This document shows, piece by piece, positions 16,014 through 26,239 of a stretch of DNA of 64,000 nucleotides. Every line of letters begins with the position of its first letter. Position 1 is the first letter of the stretch. The notes beneath the pieces were generated by a model. It did not search any database, was not told where the DNA came from, and saw nothing but the letters and a program-made list of their open reading frames with translations. The DNA lies in contig JALHNH010000004.1 in the NCBI GenBank assembly GCA_022843625.1, positions 124,001 to 188,000 of the forward strand, in the 5' to 3' direction. Source of the DNA: Bryobacter sp. GTDB taxonomy: Bacteria > Acidobacteriota > Terriglobia > Bryobacterales > Bryobacteraceae. The translations under genes were made by a program, and so were the position numbers.

Positions 16014-16029
16014 TGTAAGGAAAAATGGT

Positions 16030-17860
<1,831 letters not shown>

Positions 17861-17863
17861 AGG

Positions 17864-18703
17864 CTATTCCTCTTCAGTTTCGAATAACTGGGGCATCGTG
17901 GTTTCGATTGGCGCTTTGTAGAGACACCAGCCGAGGACGGGCAGGACAAGCGTGGTGAGGAGGCCGGCTTCGGGGCCGTAGTCGCCACCGCTCCAGAGCG
18001 GGCCGATGTTCCAGTTGAGGATCAATCCGGTGGTACCCATCTTAAAACCACTGACGTTTGCGCCCAGTAAGGGTAACGCCCAGTTCCACCCCAAGTGTAC
18101 TCCGATCGGAAGCCAGAGGTCGCCGGAGCGGAGGAAGCAGAGGCCGAGGAAGGTGCCCCAGAGGAAGGTGTTGAAGGCGGAGAGGTTGCCGGCGCTGAGA
18201 TTGTTGGAGTGGGCGGCGGCGAAGAGGACGCCTATTGGGAGGAGGGTTTGGAAGGCGCCGAGCTTGCGCATCAGAAGCTGGAAGGCGTAGCCGTGGAAGA
18301 GGAGCTCTTCGCCTACGGCGCCGAAGACCATCACGGCCAGGACGAAGATGAAGCTGGGGATGGAGAAGGAGCGGGTGGGGTCTGTTGTGACTGTTGCCAG
18401 GCCGAGGAGGACGGGGAGGCCGGTGACGGCGAGGGCGCTAATTATGCCGCCGGCGAGGCCATAGAGCAGGTTGCGGTGGGTGCTTGTTTGCCAGCCGAGG
18501 CCGATGTCGGATAGGCCGCCGCGCTCAAAGATTCGCAGAGATAGGGCGTTGGCGACGGCAGCAGAGGCGAAGACGGCCATGGCGGCTTGTACGAGGAGGC
18601 CGGCCCAGGCGAGGAGTGCTGAGACGATTTGCAGGGTGATGATGCCGGTGATCATGAAGATCCCGACGCGTAGGGCCAGACCGGTGTGGCCGAGCTTAGG
18701 CAC
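17864..18703 (-). CDS. CPBP-family intramembrane metalloprotease (CAAX protease-like)
   Basis: 279 aa, about eight hydrophobic helices. Conserved ABI/CPBP motifs are present: EELLFHGYAFQLL (motif 1, Glu-Glu), a His in AAAHSNN (motif 2) and GVHLGWNW (motif 3, His). These residues bind zinc within the membrane in Rce1-type proteases. Bacterial members have varied roles such as bacteriocin immunity. It starts 8 nt inside the GHMP kinase gene, so it is translationally coupled; the link to a sugar kinase is not understood. Confidence 0.85.
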   Translation of the reverse strand: MPKLGHTGLALRVGIFMITGIITLQIVSALLAWAGLLVQAAMAVFASAAVANALSLRIFERGGLSDIGLGWQTSTHRNLLYGLAGGIISALAVTGLPVLLGLATVTTDPTRSFSIPSFIFVLAVMVFGAVGEELLFHGYAFQLLMRKLGAFQTLLPIGVLFAAAHSNNLSAGNLSAFNTFLWGTFLGLCFLRSGDLWLPIGVHLGWNWALPLLGANVSGFKMGTTGLILNWNIGPLWSGGDYGPEAGLLTTLVLPVLGWCLYKAPIETTMPQLFETEEE

Positions 18704-19703
18704 TCACTTTGACCTTTACGCCTTCTGGAGCGACTTTGAAATCGAGGACCTGGGCGCCGAGGGATTTGATGACTTCGCTGACCTTGGGCTTAGCGCCTTT
18801 GTCGACGAGGACGAAGCAACAGCCGCCACCACCGGCTCCGCAGACCTTGAAGCCTTTGGCTCCGGCTTTGCGGGTTTTCTCGGCCAATGCGTCGAGGAGG
18901 TCTGTTGATATCGTGGGGGCGTTCTTGCGGCGGAAGGACCATTCTTCGCGGAGGAGACGGCCGGCTTCATTCCAGTCGGCTTTCTCGAGGGCCGCGCGCA
19001 TGGCGCTGGAGATGGCAGAGATTTTTTCGAAATTGCGACGGACGGTTTTATCGCCGTCGATGTAGGACTTTGTAACTTCCCAGTTGTTGATGCCGGAATT
19101 GCGGGGCTTGCCGGTGTAGACGAGGATGCCGCGGTCTACGAGTTCGTCGTGATCGAGGGGGATTTCTTTACGGACGATGCCGGCGCAGCCGAGCTCTACG
19201 GCGCTGACGCGGCCGTACATAGCGGGGTAATAGTCCTGACAACCGGTGGGGACCTGGATGATTTGCGCTTCGATGTTCTGGGCGACTTCGCGGATTTTTT
19301 CAACGGTGTAGCCGCGTTTGGTGAGCTTGTTGAGGGCGGCGCCGAGGGTGATGAGGAGGCTGGAGGAGCCGGAGATGCCGGCGCCGGCGGGGGCTTCGCT
19401 GTTGGTGATGAGGTGGAGGCCGGTGGTGGGGCGGTACCAGCGGAGGGCGAGGGCGAGGAGGGGGAGCTTGTACTTTTTGGCGTTGACGAGGGCGTCGATG
19501 TTTTCAAACTCTTCGCGGCCACCGAGGTCGCGGGTTTCGAGGATGATGCGGGAGTCGGTGCGGGTGGTGATTTCGGCGGAGGTGTAGAGGTTTACGGCGA
19601 AGTTTACGGTGACGGCGTTGTCGTGGTTGAGGTAGAGGGGCCAGATATCGAGGGTGCCACCGGCGAGGTCTACGCGGCAGGGGGATTTTGCTGCAATTTT
19701 CAT
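18696..19703 (-). CDS. GHMP-family sugar kinase (heptose-7-phosphate kinase-like)
   Basis: 335 aa. N-terminal APCRVDL-type motif (AAKSPCRVDLAGGTLD), the ATP-binding glycine/serine loop PAGAGISGSSSL, and motif 3 GFKVCGAGGGGCCF. The SPCRVDLAGG start and overall length resemble D-glycero-D-manno-heptose-7-phosphate kinase (HddA) and related fucose/arabinose kinases. It would phosphorylate C1 of a sugar for nucleotide-sugar formation. No other heptose genes lie nearby, so the substrate is uncertain. Confidence 0.85.
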   Translation of the reverse strand: MKIAAKSPCRVDLAGGTLDIWPLYLNHDNAVTVNFAVNLYTSAEITTRTDSRIILETRDLGGREEFENIDALVNAKKYKLPLLALALRWYRPTTGLHLITNSEAPAGAGISGSSSLLITLGAALNKLTKRGYTVEKIREVAQNIEAQIIQVPTGCQDYYPAMYGRVSAVELGCAGIVRKEIPLDHDELVDRGILVYTGKPRNSGINNWEVTKSYIDGDKTVRRNFEKISAISSAMRAALEKADWNEAGRLLREEWSFRRKNAPTISTDLLDALAEKTRKAGAKGFKVCGAGGGGCCFVLVDKGAKPKVSEVIKSLGAQVLDFKVAPEGVKVKVSA

Positions 19704-19707
19704 CGTG

Positions 19708-20271
19708 TCAGGCTTTATCGTAGCAATGGTCCTGTTGCCGGAGTGGTGATGAGGTGCTGGTGGTGCGCCAGATGGCGAGGAAGAGGATCGATGTGACCAG
19801 CGAGAAGCGGATGAGGTGCGCGTTGGTGGTGCGCTCGGCTAGCCACATTTTTATTTCGTAGGGGAGATAGCTGTTGTTGTAGAGCAGGACGGCAAGGACG
19901 GCGAAGGCGATGCGGAGGTAGGTGCGGATCTGGTCTTCGTGTTTGCCTCGGGCGAGGAGCAGGCTGCGGATGCCGGCGGTGGCTAGTGTGCCGGCTGCGC
20001 TCAATAGGAGGCTGCAGAGGATGATGGTGAGGGCGGGGAGGACCAGGTGGGGGATTCCGCTGCTTATGTTTACCGTGAGGAGGGCGAGGAGGGTAGTGGC
20101 GGCGGAGGCTGCGCTTGCATGTTTGGGGTTGGGGACGTTGGCGGCGATCAGGAGGCTTAAGAAGCCGTAGGCGATGATGAGCATCGGGTTGAGGAAGGCG
20201 AAGCCCATATTGTAGGGGAGGTAGCCCGAGAGGACGGCGAACCAGACTACGATCAAGGGGATGGTGGGCAT
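19708..20271 (-). CDS. Uncharacterised multi-spanning membrane protein
   Basis: 187 aa with about five hydrophobic segments (TIPLIVVWFAVLSGYLPYNM, LIIAYGFLSLLIAANV, ATTLLALLTVN, LPALTIILCSLLLSAAG, then IRFSLVTSILFLAIW). A cytosolic basic stretch and LYNNSYLPYEIKMWL lie between. It is the first gene of the minus-strand operon, 4 nt before the GHMP kinase. No family recognised. Confidence 0.65.
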   Translation of the reverse strand: MPTIPLIVVWFAVLSGYLPYNMGFAFLNPMLIIAYGFLSLLIAANVPNPKHASAASAATTLLALLTVNISSGIPHLVLPALTIILCSLLLSAAGTLATAGIRSLLLARGKHEDQIRTYLRIAFAVLAVLLYNNSYLPYEIKMWLAERTTNAHLIRFSLVTSILFLAIWRTTSTSSPLRQQDHCYDKA

Positions 20272-20286
20272 GGGTATGATTCCAGT

Positions 20287-20811
20287 ATGGCGATTCGAAG
20301 GATTGTAGAGCTTGGTGATCCTCTATTGCGGGTGATCTCAGGGGAAGTTACGGAGATGAGTGCGGCTTTTTCGACTCTGGATGATTTGCGGGATACCTTG
20401 CATGAGTTTCAGCGGGTACAGGGTTTTGGGCGGGGGATTGCGGCGATCCAGATTGGGGTAGCGCAGCGGGTGATTTATATCGAAATCGGGGGAGAGGTGT
20501 TTGAGCTGATCAACCCGGTGTTGACGCAGATGAGTGATGAAAAATTCAGGATGTGGGATGACTGCTTCAGCTTTCCGAATCTGATGGTGGAGCTGGAGCG
20601 GAGTGAGTCTGTGACGTTGCGGTATCAGGATCGGAGCGGGGAGTGGCACGAGGTCGAGGCTGAGGGCGCGTTTTCTGAGCTATTGCAGCATGAGGTGGAC
20701 CATCTGGACGGGATTTTGTCGATTGATCGGGCGCTGGACCGGCGGGAGTCGTTTATGACTCGGACGCAGTGGTTGAGATCTTTAGAAAAAAATCCACTTA
20801 GAACGTCCTAG
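20287..20811 (+). CDS. Peptide deformylase-family protein with altered motif 2
   Basis: 174 aa. Motif 1 GRGIAAIQIG and motif 3 QHEVDH (His135, Glu136, His139) are intact, so two His ligands and the catalytic Glu are present. Motif 2, normally EGCLS, reads DDCFS (Asp91-Ser95): the metal-binding Cys93 remains but Glu-Gly is Asp-Asp and Leu is Phe. True deformylases remove the formyl group of N-terminal Met. This variant may act on another formylated substrate or be a secondary copy. It is first in a short plus-strand run with the PilZ gene. Confidence 0.82.
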   Translation: MAIRRIVELGDPLLRVISGEVTEMSAAFSTLDDLRDTLHEFQRVQGFGRGIAAIQIGVAQRVIYIEIGGEVFELINPVLTQMSDEKFRMWDDCFSFPNLMVELERSESVTLRYQDRSGEWHEVEAEGAFSELLQHEVDHLDGILSIDRALDRRESFMTRTQWLRSLEKNPLRTS

Positions 20812-20833
20812 GGTAATTTTTGCGAAATGCAAT

Positions 20834-20839
20834 TATAAT
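20834..20839 (+). promoter_or_regulatory. Candidate -10 box (TATAAT) before PilZ gene
   Basis: A perfect TATAAT lies 13 nt before the ATG at 20853, in a locally A/T-rich stretch. If used, the transcript would have almost no leader. No clear -35 box is visible. Confidence 0.35.
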
Positions 20840-20852
20840 CGGGTTGCGCAGT

Positions 20853-21245
20853 ATGGCCGATAACTTAACCATGCAGAATCGGAGAATGAATCCGCGGATG
20901 TTGTGCGCAGATCTGGTGAAGATCGAATGGCGCGACAAAAGCGGTGTAGACCACACTGTCGTGGCGAACCTGGAGGATATCTCCTTGTCTGGAGCGTGTC
21001 TTCAGCTGGAAGAGGACGTTCCCTTGCAGAGCATTGTGACGATGACGCACGACAAAGCTTCGTACGAGGGCCGGGTTCGATACTGCATTTTCAAGGACAT
21101 CGGGTATTTTTTGGGTGTGGAGTTTGAACCGGGCTATCGCTGGACGGCCAAGGATTTCAAGCCCATGCATCTACTGGATCCGCGGCGGCTGGGTGGAATC
21201 AAGGATGAAGGAAGCCCTGCGGTTCAGGGTGTGATTGCAAGCTGA
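20853..21245 (+). CDS. PilZ-domain protein
   Basis: 130 aa from the ATG at 20853; the only upstream alternative is a TTG at 20820. The PilZ hallmarks are an Arg-rich N-terminal patch (QNRRMNPRM) and the DISLSGACLQ strand (D-x-S-x-x-G), followed by the beta-barrel strands PLQSIVTM, YEGRVRYC and YFLGVEFEPG. PilZ proteins bind cyclic di-GMP. The RxxxR element is present in an R-R-M-N-P-R form, so binding is plausible but not assured. It ends flush against the convergent oxidoreductase. Confidence 0.78.
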   Translation: MADNLTMQNRRMNPRMLCADLVKIEWRDKSGVDHTVVANLEDISLSGACLQLEEDVPLQSIVTMTHDKASYEGRVRYCIFKDIGYFLGVEFEPGYRWTAKDFKPMHLLDPRRLGGIKDEGSPAVQGVIAS

Positions 21246-22511
21246 TTAGCTGAATTTGTACTGGCCGGGGATAGGCAGCGGTGGTGCTTCCATCTTGAGG
21301 TCGAAGCCGAATTCTTTGGGGCTGCGGTCGAGGGTGGAATTGAGGATCTGGTCCCAGGTGATTTCCTGGCCAGAGTATGCGCTTTCGCGGGCCATGATGC
21401 AGGTGAGGGTGCTTTCGGCAACGGTCATTGCATGGTTGATGAAGGGGCCATCGCCACGAATGGATTTGGTGAGTGCCACGTGTTCGGCAACGTAAGGGTT
21501 GATGTCCTTGGTGCCGAGGTCGCGGCAGTTGGACTTTCCTTTAGCGCCGATGATGAGTTCGCTGACGTTGGTGTAGAGACCCTTGGGGAACTGGCGGCAC
21601 TGGCTGGAGAGGCGGACGCCGTTGGCATATTCAAAGTCTGCTGAAATGTGATCGTAGATTCCGCCATGGACTTCATCGCGGGGACGCCAGACGGCACCGC
21701 CGGTGGCCACTACTTTGATGGGATGGGTACCCATCACCCAGTTGATGACATCGATGTTGTGGAGATGCTGCTCGACGATTTGATCGCCGGAGAGCCAGAC
21801 GTTGGAATACCAGTTGCGGTGTTGCCAGGTCATGTCGCCCCACTTGGGATCGCGGCCTTTGGGCTGCTGGATTACGGGAGTGCCTACCCAGTAGGCGTAG
21901 GCGGCGCGGATTTCGCCGATCTGGCCGGACTGGATCTTCTCAACTGTTTCGACGTATTCGCGCTGGAAGCGGCGTTGTGCGCCGGAGATGACGGTGAGCT
22001 TTTTCTCTTCGCTCTTTTTGGCGGCGGCCATGAAGCGGCGGATACCGGCGGGGTCTGTGGCGAAGGGCTTTTCGCAGAAGACGTGTTTGCCTGCGTCGAC
22101 GGCTGCTTCAAAGTGCATGGGGCGATAGCCGGGCGGGGTGCAAAGCATGACGATGTCGACGTCACTGGCGATCACCTTCTTGTAGGCGTCAAAGCCGGTG
22201 AAGTGGTGTTCGGGGTCTACCTTGATACGGTCGTGGGTTTTCGGGAAGCGGTTTTGGTCGCGGAGCCAGGCGAGGTTCGATTCGAGCTTGTCTTCGAAGA
22301 GATCGCCGATGACGGTAAGGTCGACGTTGGAGTCTGCCGATAGGAGGTCTACGACTGCCTGGCGGCCACGGCCGCCTGCACCGATCAAGCCGGCCTTGAG
22401 CCTGGCTGGGCCTGCGCCGCGAACCAACTCCGGCCGGACGATGGTGAAAGCGCCGGCCGTTAAAAAGGCACGGCGGTCTTTCAGCGATTGAGGTAAATTA
22501 GGAAACTCCAT
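21246..22511 (-). CDS. Gfo/Idh/MocA-family oxidoreductase with Tat-like signal
   Basis: 421 aa. An N-terminal DRRAFLTAGAF segment resembles the twin-arginine export signals common on this family in Acidobacteria and Planctomycetes. The Rossmann domain begins KAGLIGAGGRGRQA, followed by VDIVMLCTPP, and the sugar dehydrogenase signature AGKHVFCEKPFATD contains the catalytic Lys of EKP. The C-terminal domain ends with a DRSPKEFGFDL tail. It probably oxidises or epimerises a sugar derivative in the periplasm. Its ATG shares bases with the divergent aldolase ATG (CATG). Confidence 0.87.
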   Translation of the reverse strand: MEFPNLPQSLKDRRAFLTAGAFTIVRPELVRGAGPARLKAGLIGAGGRGRQAVVDLLSADSNVDLTVIGDLFEDKLESNLAWLRDQNRFPKTHDRIKVDPEHHFTGFDAYKKVIASDVDIVMLCTPPGYRPMHFEAAVDAGKHVFCEKPFATDPAGIRRFMAAAKKSEEKKLTVISGAQRRFQREYVETVEKIQSGQIGEIRAAYAYWVGTPVIQQPKGRDPKWGDMTWQHRNWYSNVWLSGDQIVEQHLHNIDVINWVMGTHPIKVVATGGAVWRPRDEVHGGIYDHISADFEYANGVRLSSQCRQFPKGLYTNVSELIIGAKGKSNCRDLGTKDINPYVAEHVALTKSIRGDGPFINHAMTVAESTLTCIMARESAYSGQEITWDQILNSTLDRSPKEFGFDLKMEAPPLPIPGQYKFS

Positions 22512-23415
22512 GTCTCGGACTACTGCAACTAATCATATCCCGCCCAGTGGTGTTACCGCAGCGGCGGTTACGCCGTTTCGCGAAAGGTCGAATTACGTCG
22601 ATCTTGGGGCGGCGATGGAGATTCTGGATTTTCTCGAGGCGTCGCCGGCCAAGGGGATCAGCATCTTTGGAACCACTGGCAACTTTCTGCATTTTGATGT
22701 GGAAGAGCGCGAGAAGCTGGTGAGCTTTGGGGTGAAGCGTTGCCGGAAGCCTGTGATTGTGGGGATTGCGCATTCGACTCTCGATGTGACGGTGTATCTG
22801 GCTGAGCAGGCGGCGGGGGCTGGAGCGTCGGCTGCGTTGGTGCTGCCGCCCTATTACTTTCGCTACAGCGTGGCGCAACTGGAAGAGTTCTATCTGCGGC
22901 TGGGGGAGAAGGCGGCTGGTGTGATTCCGCTTTATCTCTACAACATTCCGTTCTTTACTTCGGCCTTGCCGGTGGAGGTATCTGAGCGCCTGTTGCGCAG
23001 CGGGATGTATGTCGGGATCAAGGATTCTTCGGGCAAGCCCGAATATCTGGAAGCGCTCAAAGACACCGGGGCTACCTTGCTGGTGGGGAATGACAATGCG
23101 TTGTGTGTGTCGCGGAAACAGAGCGCAGTGGGTGTGATTAGCGGGTGCGCGGCGGCGTTGCCGGAGTTGATCTGTGCGCTCGAGGCTGCGGTGGTGAATG
23201 GGGATGCGGTGCGTGAGGCGCTGCTGTGGGGTTATTTGCAGCAGTTCATTGGCTGGCTCGACAAGTTTCCTACTCCGTTTGGCGTGGAGGAGGCGTGCCG
23301 CTTGCGGAAGTTGCCGGCACGGCCGGAGACGAGCTGGCTGGGCGGGGCACCTCTGGCTGAATATCGAGACTGGTTTGTCGACTGGTTGCCTGGAGTTTTG
23401 CGCGATTCTAAGTAG
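22510..23415 (+). CDS. Dihydrodipicolinate synthase/N-acetylneuraminate lyase-family aldolase
   Basis: 301 aa TIM-barrel class I aldolase. The G-T-T-G pocket appears as FGTTGNF, the conserved Tyr is in PLYLYNIP (Tyr144), and the Schiff-base Lys171 is in YVGIKDSSG. Members cleave or form 2-keto-3-deoxy acids; the real substrate (sialate, KDG, DHDP) is not readable from sequence. An AGGA site precedes the ATG, which supports this start over the overlapping divergent one. It is followed after 3 nt by the decarboxylase gene, so the three plus-strand genes form an operon. Confidence 0.88.
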   Translation: MSRTTATNHIPPSGVTAAAVTPFRERSNYVDLGAAMEILDFLEASPAKGISIFGTTGNFLHFDVEEREKLVSFGVKRCRKPVIVGIAHSTLDVTVYLAEQAAGAGASAALVLPPYYFRYSVAQLEEFYLRLGEKAAGVIPLYLYNIPFFTSALPVEVSERLLRSGMYVGIKDSSGKPEYLEALKDTGATLLVGNDNALCVSRKQSAVGVISGCAAALPELICALEAAVVNGDAVREALLWGYLQQFIGWLDKFPTPFGVEEACRLRKLPARPETSWLGGAPLAEYRDWFVDWLPGVLRDSK

Positions 23416-23418
23416 TGA

Positions 23419-24786
23419 ATGACGCCTGACGAATTTCGGACTTATGGTTATGCGGCGATCGACTGGGTCGCGCACTTTCTAGAGCATACGCGCGAGTATC
23501 CTGTGCTGCCGGATGTCGAGCCGGGGTCGCTTGTAGACACTTTGCCCAAGTCCGGACCCGAGCAGGGTGAGGATTTCACGCAGATTCTGGAAGATTTTGA
23601 GCGGGAGATTGTGCCTCGCAGTACGCACTGGAATCACCCGCGCTTTATGGGGTACTTTGCGAATTCCTCACCCGGTGAGGGGATTATTGCAGAGATGCTG
23701 GCTGCGGCACTGAACCCGAACGGGATGCTGTGGAAGAGTTCGCCGGCGGCTACTGAGCTGGAAGAGGTGACGCTCGACTGGTTGCGGCAGTGGATGGGGC
23801 TTTCGGATTTCTGGTTCGGGCAGATTCTGGATACGGCGTCGACGAGTACGTTTCATGCCATTGTGGCTGCGCGCGTTCGTAAGGGTGCGGCAAGTGGGCC
23901 GTTGACGCTTTATGCGAGCAAGCATGCGCATAGCTCAATTGAGAAGGGTGCGCTGGCGGCCGGGGTGGCACGGGAGAATGTGCGGCTGATTGATGTTGAC
24001 GATGAGTTCCGGATGCGGGTGGATTTGCTGGAGGCGGCAATTGTTGAGGATGTGGCGGCGGGGAAGGTTCCGTTTTGTGTGATTCCGACGGTGGGGACTA
24101 CGAGTGTCGCTAGTATTGATCCGGTGCGGGAGGTGCTGGCGGTGGGGCGGCGGCACGCGATGTGGGTGCATGTGGATTGCGCTTATGGGGGAAGTACGGC
24201 GGTGGACCCTCGCTATCAGCCGCTGCTGGACGGGGTGGATGAGGCGGATTCGCTTGTGGTGAACCCGCATAAGTGGTTGTTTGTGCCGATGGATTTGAGC
24301 GTGTTTTATTGCCACAACAAGGAGTGGTTGCGGGATGCGTTTTCTCTGGTGCCGGAGTATTTGCGGACTGCTGGGGACGACCGGGCTCTGAATTATCACG
24401 AGTATGGATTGCCGCTGGGACGGCGGTTTCGGTCGCTGAAGTTGTGGTTTACGATGCGGTCTTTTGGGCGGGTGAAGCTGGCGGCGATGATTCATGCGCA
24501 GATTGAGGCGGCCAAGGGTTTGGCGGCGACGATTGCAGCGCATCCGGATTATGAGGTGTGTGCGCCGGTGCATTTTTCGCTTGTAGTCTTCCGGCATCGC
24601 GCTGGGGACGATTTCAACCAGCGGTTGCTTGAGGCGGTGAATGCGAGTGGCGAGGTTTTGCTGTCGCCCAATGTGTTGGGAGGGCAGAAGGTGATTCGTC
24701 TGGCGATCGGGAATATCCAGACGAATCGGGGGGATCTGGCGGCGGTGTGGGCACTTTTGCAGGAGAAGGCGGCGGAGTTGAAGTGA
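23419..24786 (+). CDS. Group II PLP decarboxylase (aromatic L-amino acid decarboxylase type)
   Basis: 455 aa. The N-terminus TPDEFRTYGYAAIDWVAHFL, PRSTHWNHPRFMGYFANSS and the PLP-binding NPHKWLF (Lys285) match the DOPA/tryptophan decarboxylase family. The active-site loop region LRTAGDDRALNYHEYGLPLG is present. It removes the carboxyl group from an aromatic amino acid to give an amine. Placement just before an O-methyltransferase suggests that a methylated aromatic amine or related small molecule is made. Family call firm, substrate inferred. Confidence 0.92.
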   Translation: MTPDEFRTYGYAAIDWVAHFLEHTREYPVLPDVEPGSLVDTLPKSGPEQGEDFTQILEDFEREIVPRSTHWNHPRFMGYFANSSPGEGIIAEMLAAALNPNGMLWKSSPAATELEEVTLDWLRQWMGLSDFWFGQILDTASTSTFHAIVAARVRKGAASGPLTLYASKHAHSSIEKGALAAGVARENVRLIDVDDEFRMRVDLLEAAIVEDVAAGKVPFCVIPTVGTTSVASIDPVREVLAVGRRHAMWVHVDCAYGGSTAVDPRYQPLLDGVDEADSLVVNPHKWLFVPMDLSVFYCHNKEWLRDAFSLVPEYLRTAGDDRALNYHEYGLPLGRRFRSLKLWFTMRSFGRVKLAAMIHAQIEAAKGLAATIAAHPDYEVCAPVHFSLVVFRHRAGDDFNQRLLEAVNASGEVLLSPNVLGGQKVIRLAIGNIQTNRGDLAAVWALLQEKAAELK

Positions 24787-24804
24787 TATTCTCGCTAGGA
24801 AGAT

Positions 24805-25809
24805 ATGGGACAACAAGAGACCGAAAAACTGAATGAGTTGATGCATGGAGCGGCACTGACGCGGGCGATCTGTACCGTGGCCGAGCTTGGGATCGCCGAT
24901 CAGATTGAGGGTGGGAAGCCGCGACCGGTTTCGGAATTGGCAGCCGCCACAGGCTGTCATGAGCAGGGTCTGCATCGCATGATGCGGTTTCTGGCTAGCC
25001 AGGGCTTGTTTACGGAAACCGCGAGTGGGGCATTTGATCATACGCCGCTGTCGAGTGTGTTGCGTGGGGATTCGGTTGGGTCCTATCGAGCTGGAGCGCG
25101 GATGTTCCATCATATTTTCGCAGGCTGGGACGGGCTCGATCACGCTGTGAAGACCGGCACACCCGGCTTTGACAAGGTGTTTGGCAAGCCCATCTTTGAC
25201 TATGTTGGGGAACACCCGGAGTTGGGACCGATTCTCGATGCAGGCATGACCAGCATTCACGGCTACGAGACCGAGGCGATGCTTGATGCCTATGATTTCA
25301 GTGGTATTTCGGTGTTGGCCGATATTGGTGGTGGAAATGGATCTTTGATCAGCGGGGTGCTGAAGCGGTATCCGGTGATGCGAGGGTTGTTGTTTGATCT
25401 GGGGCACGTGATGGGGCGGGCCAAGGCGAATCTTGAGGCTGGTGGGCTGACTGATCGCTGCTCTGTAATGGAAGGTAGTTTCTTTGAGACAGTGCCAGCG
25501 GGTGCCGATGCTTACCTGTTCCGGCATATCATTCACGATTGGACCGATGAGCAGTGCGTGGGGATTCTTGGGCATTGCCGGAAGGTAATCCCGGCTGGAG
25601 GGCGCTTGCTGGTGGTGGAATGTGTGGTGCCTGAGGGCAACGAACCGTCAATATCGAAGGCTTTCGACATGACGATGATGACCTTCCCGGGTGGGCTTGA
25701 GCGCACAGAGAAGCAGTTCCGGAAGTTGTTTGAGATGTCCGGGTTTGAGTTGAGTTTGGTGACGCCGACCTCGTCTATGGTGAGTGTGGTGGAGGGGAAG
25801 CCGGTTTAG
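24805..25809 (+). CDS. SAM-dependent O-methyltransferase (hydroxyindole/COMT-like class)
   Basis: 334 aa. An N-terminal dimerisation winged-helix domain (PVSELAAATGCHEQGLHRMM) is followed by the Rossmann domain with ADIGGGNGSLI (Asp173, SAM-binding) and the class catalytic segment RHIIHDWTDEQC (His244). This is the acetylserotonin/caffeate O-methyltransferase type. It follows the decarboxylase by 18 nt. The last 83 nt of the gene are repeated (74/83 identical) at 26573-26655 beyond a VapBC pair, so the 3' end marks a rearrangement site. Confidence 0.9.
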   Translation: MGQQETEKLNELMHGAALTRAICTVAELGIADQIEGGKPRPVSELAAATGCHEQGLHRMMRFLASQGLFTETASGAFDHTPLSSVLRGDSVGSYRAGARMFHHIFAGWDGLDHAVKTGTPGFDKVFGKPIFDYVGEHPELGPILDAGMTSIHGYETEAMLDAYDFSGISVLADIGGGNGSLISGVLKRYPVMRGLLFDLGHVMGRAKANLEAGGLTDRCSVMEGSFFETVPAGADAYLFRHIIHDWTDEQCVGILGHCRKVIPAGGRLLVVECVVPEGNEPSISKAFDMTMMTFPGGLERTEKQFRKLFEMSGFELSLVTPTSSMVSVVEGKPV

Positions 25810-25810
25810 G

Positions 25811-26239
25811 TCAGGCGAGTGGATTGACCCAGGACAGACTCGGGAAGCGGCGGAATCCAACGTCGGTGGAGGCCAGAGTAGCGCCGAACTCGATGGCCAG
25901 AGCGGCCAGGACGGCGTCGGTGGTTTGAGGTCCTGCTAGTTGAGCTTCCAGCAACTGCTGGAGCAAAAGTTCCTGATGTCTTGGGCCAGGATTGACCGGC
26001 ACGACTAGCGGCGATTCTCGCAATTCATCGACGATTTCTAGGGCTTCTCTTACGCTCAAGAAATTCTTGCTCAGCCGGGGGTTTGTAGAAATTCTCACAA
26101 AAGCCCAAATGGATATCCAGGGAATGCCGATTGATTGATCTCCAGCCAAGAGTTGATTGAGCCAGGCCTTCGATCTTTCGTGGTGAACCGATACCCCATC
26201 GTAGGCGTAGAGCAGAATGTTGGCGTCGAGAAGAATCAA
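25811..26239 (-). CDS. vapC: VapC-type PIN-domain toxin
   Basis: 142 aa. MILLDANILLYAYD opens the PIN fold with the first acidic residues. TTDAVLAALAIEFGATLAST provides the central Asp and DVGFRRFPSLSWVNPL the last. PIN toxins cleave RNA, usually tRNA or rRNA. The gene overlaps its VapB partner by 4 nt and ends 1 nt from the convergent methyltransferase stop, inside the direct-repeat boundary that surrounds this pair. It looks intact. Confidence 0.92.
   Translation of the reverse strand: MILLDANILLYAYDGVSVHHERSKAWLNQLLAGDQSIGIPWISIWAFVRISTNPRLSKNFLSVREALEIVDELRESPLVVPVNPGPRHQELLLQQLLEAQLAGPQTTDAVLAALAIEFGATLASTDVGFRRFPSLSWVNPLA

Noticed and set aside
22498..23475. 325 aa open frame on the minus strand
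   Set aside because: Antisense to the aldolase gene, Arg/His-rich, no recognisable protein features.
23935..25575. 546 aa open frame on the minus strand
   Set aside because: Shadow of the decarboxylase and methyltransferase genes; extreme His/Arg/Pro composition and no domain pattern.
26081..26110. VapC at 25811 lacking the usual Glu of the second PIN block (WISIWAFVR)
   Set aside because: This subfamily commonly has a non-acidic residue there, so it is not a sign of inactivation.
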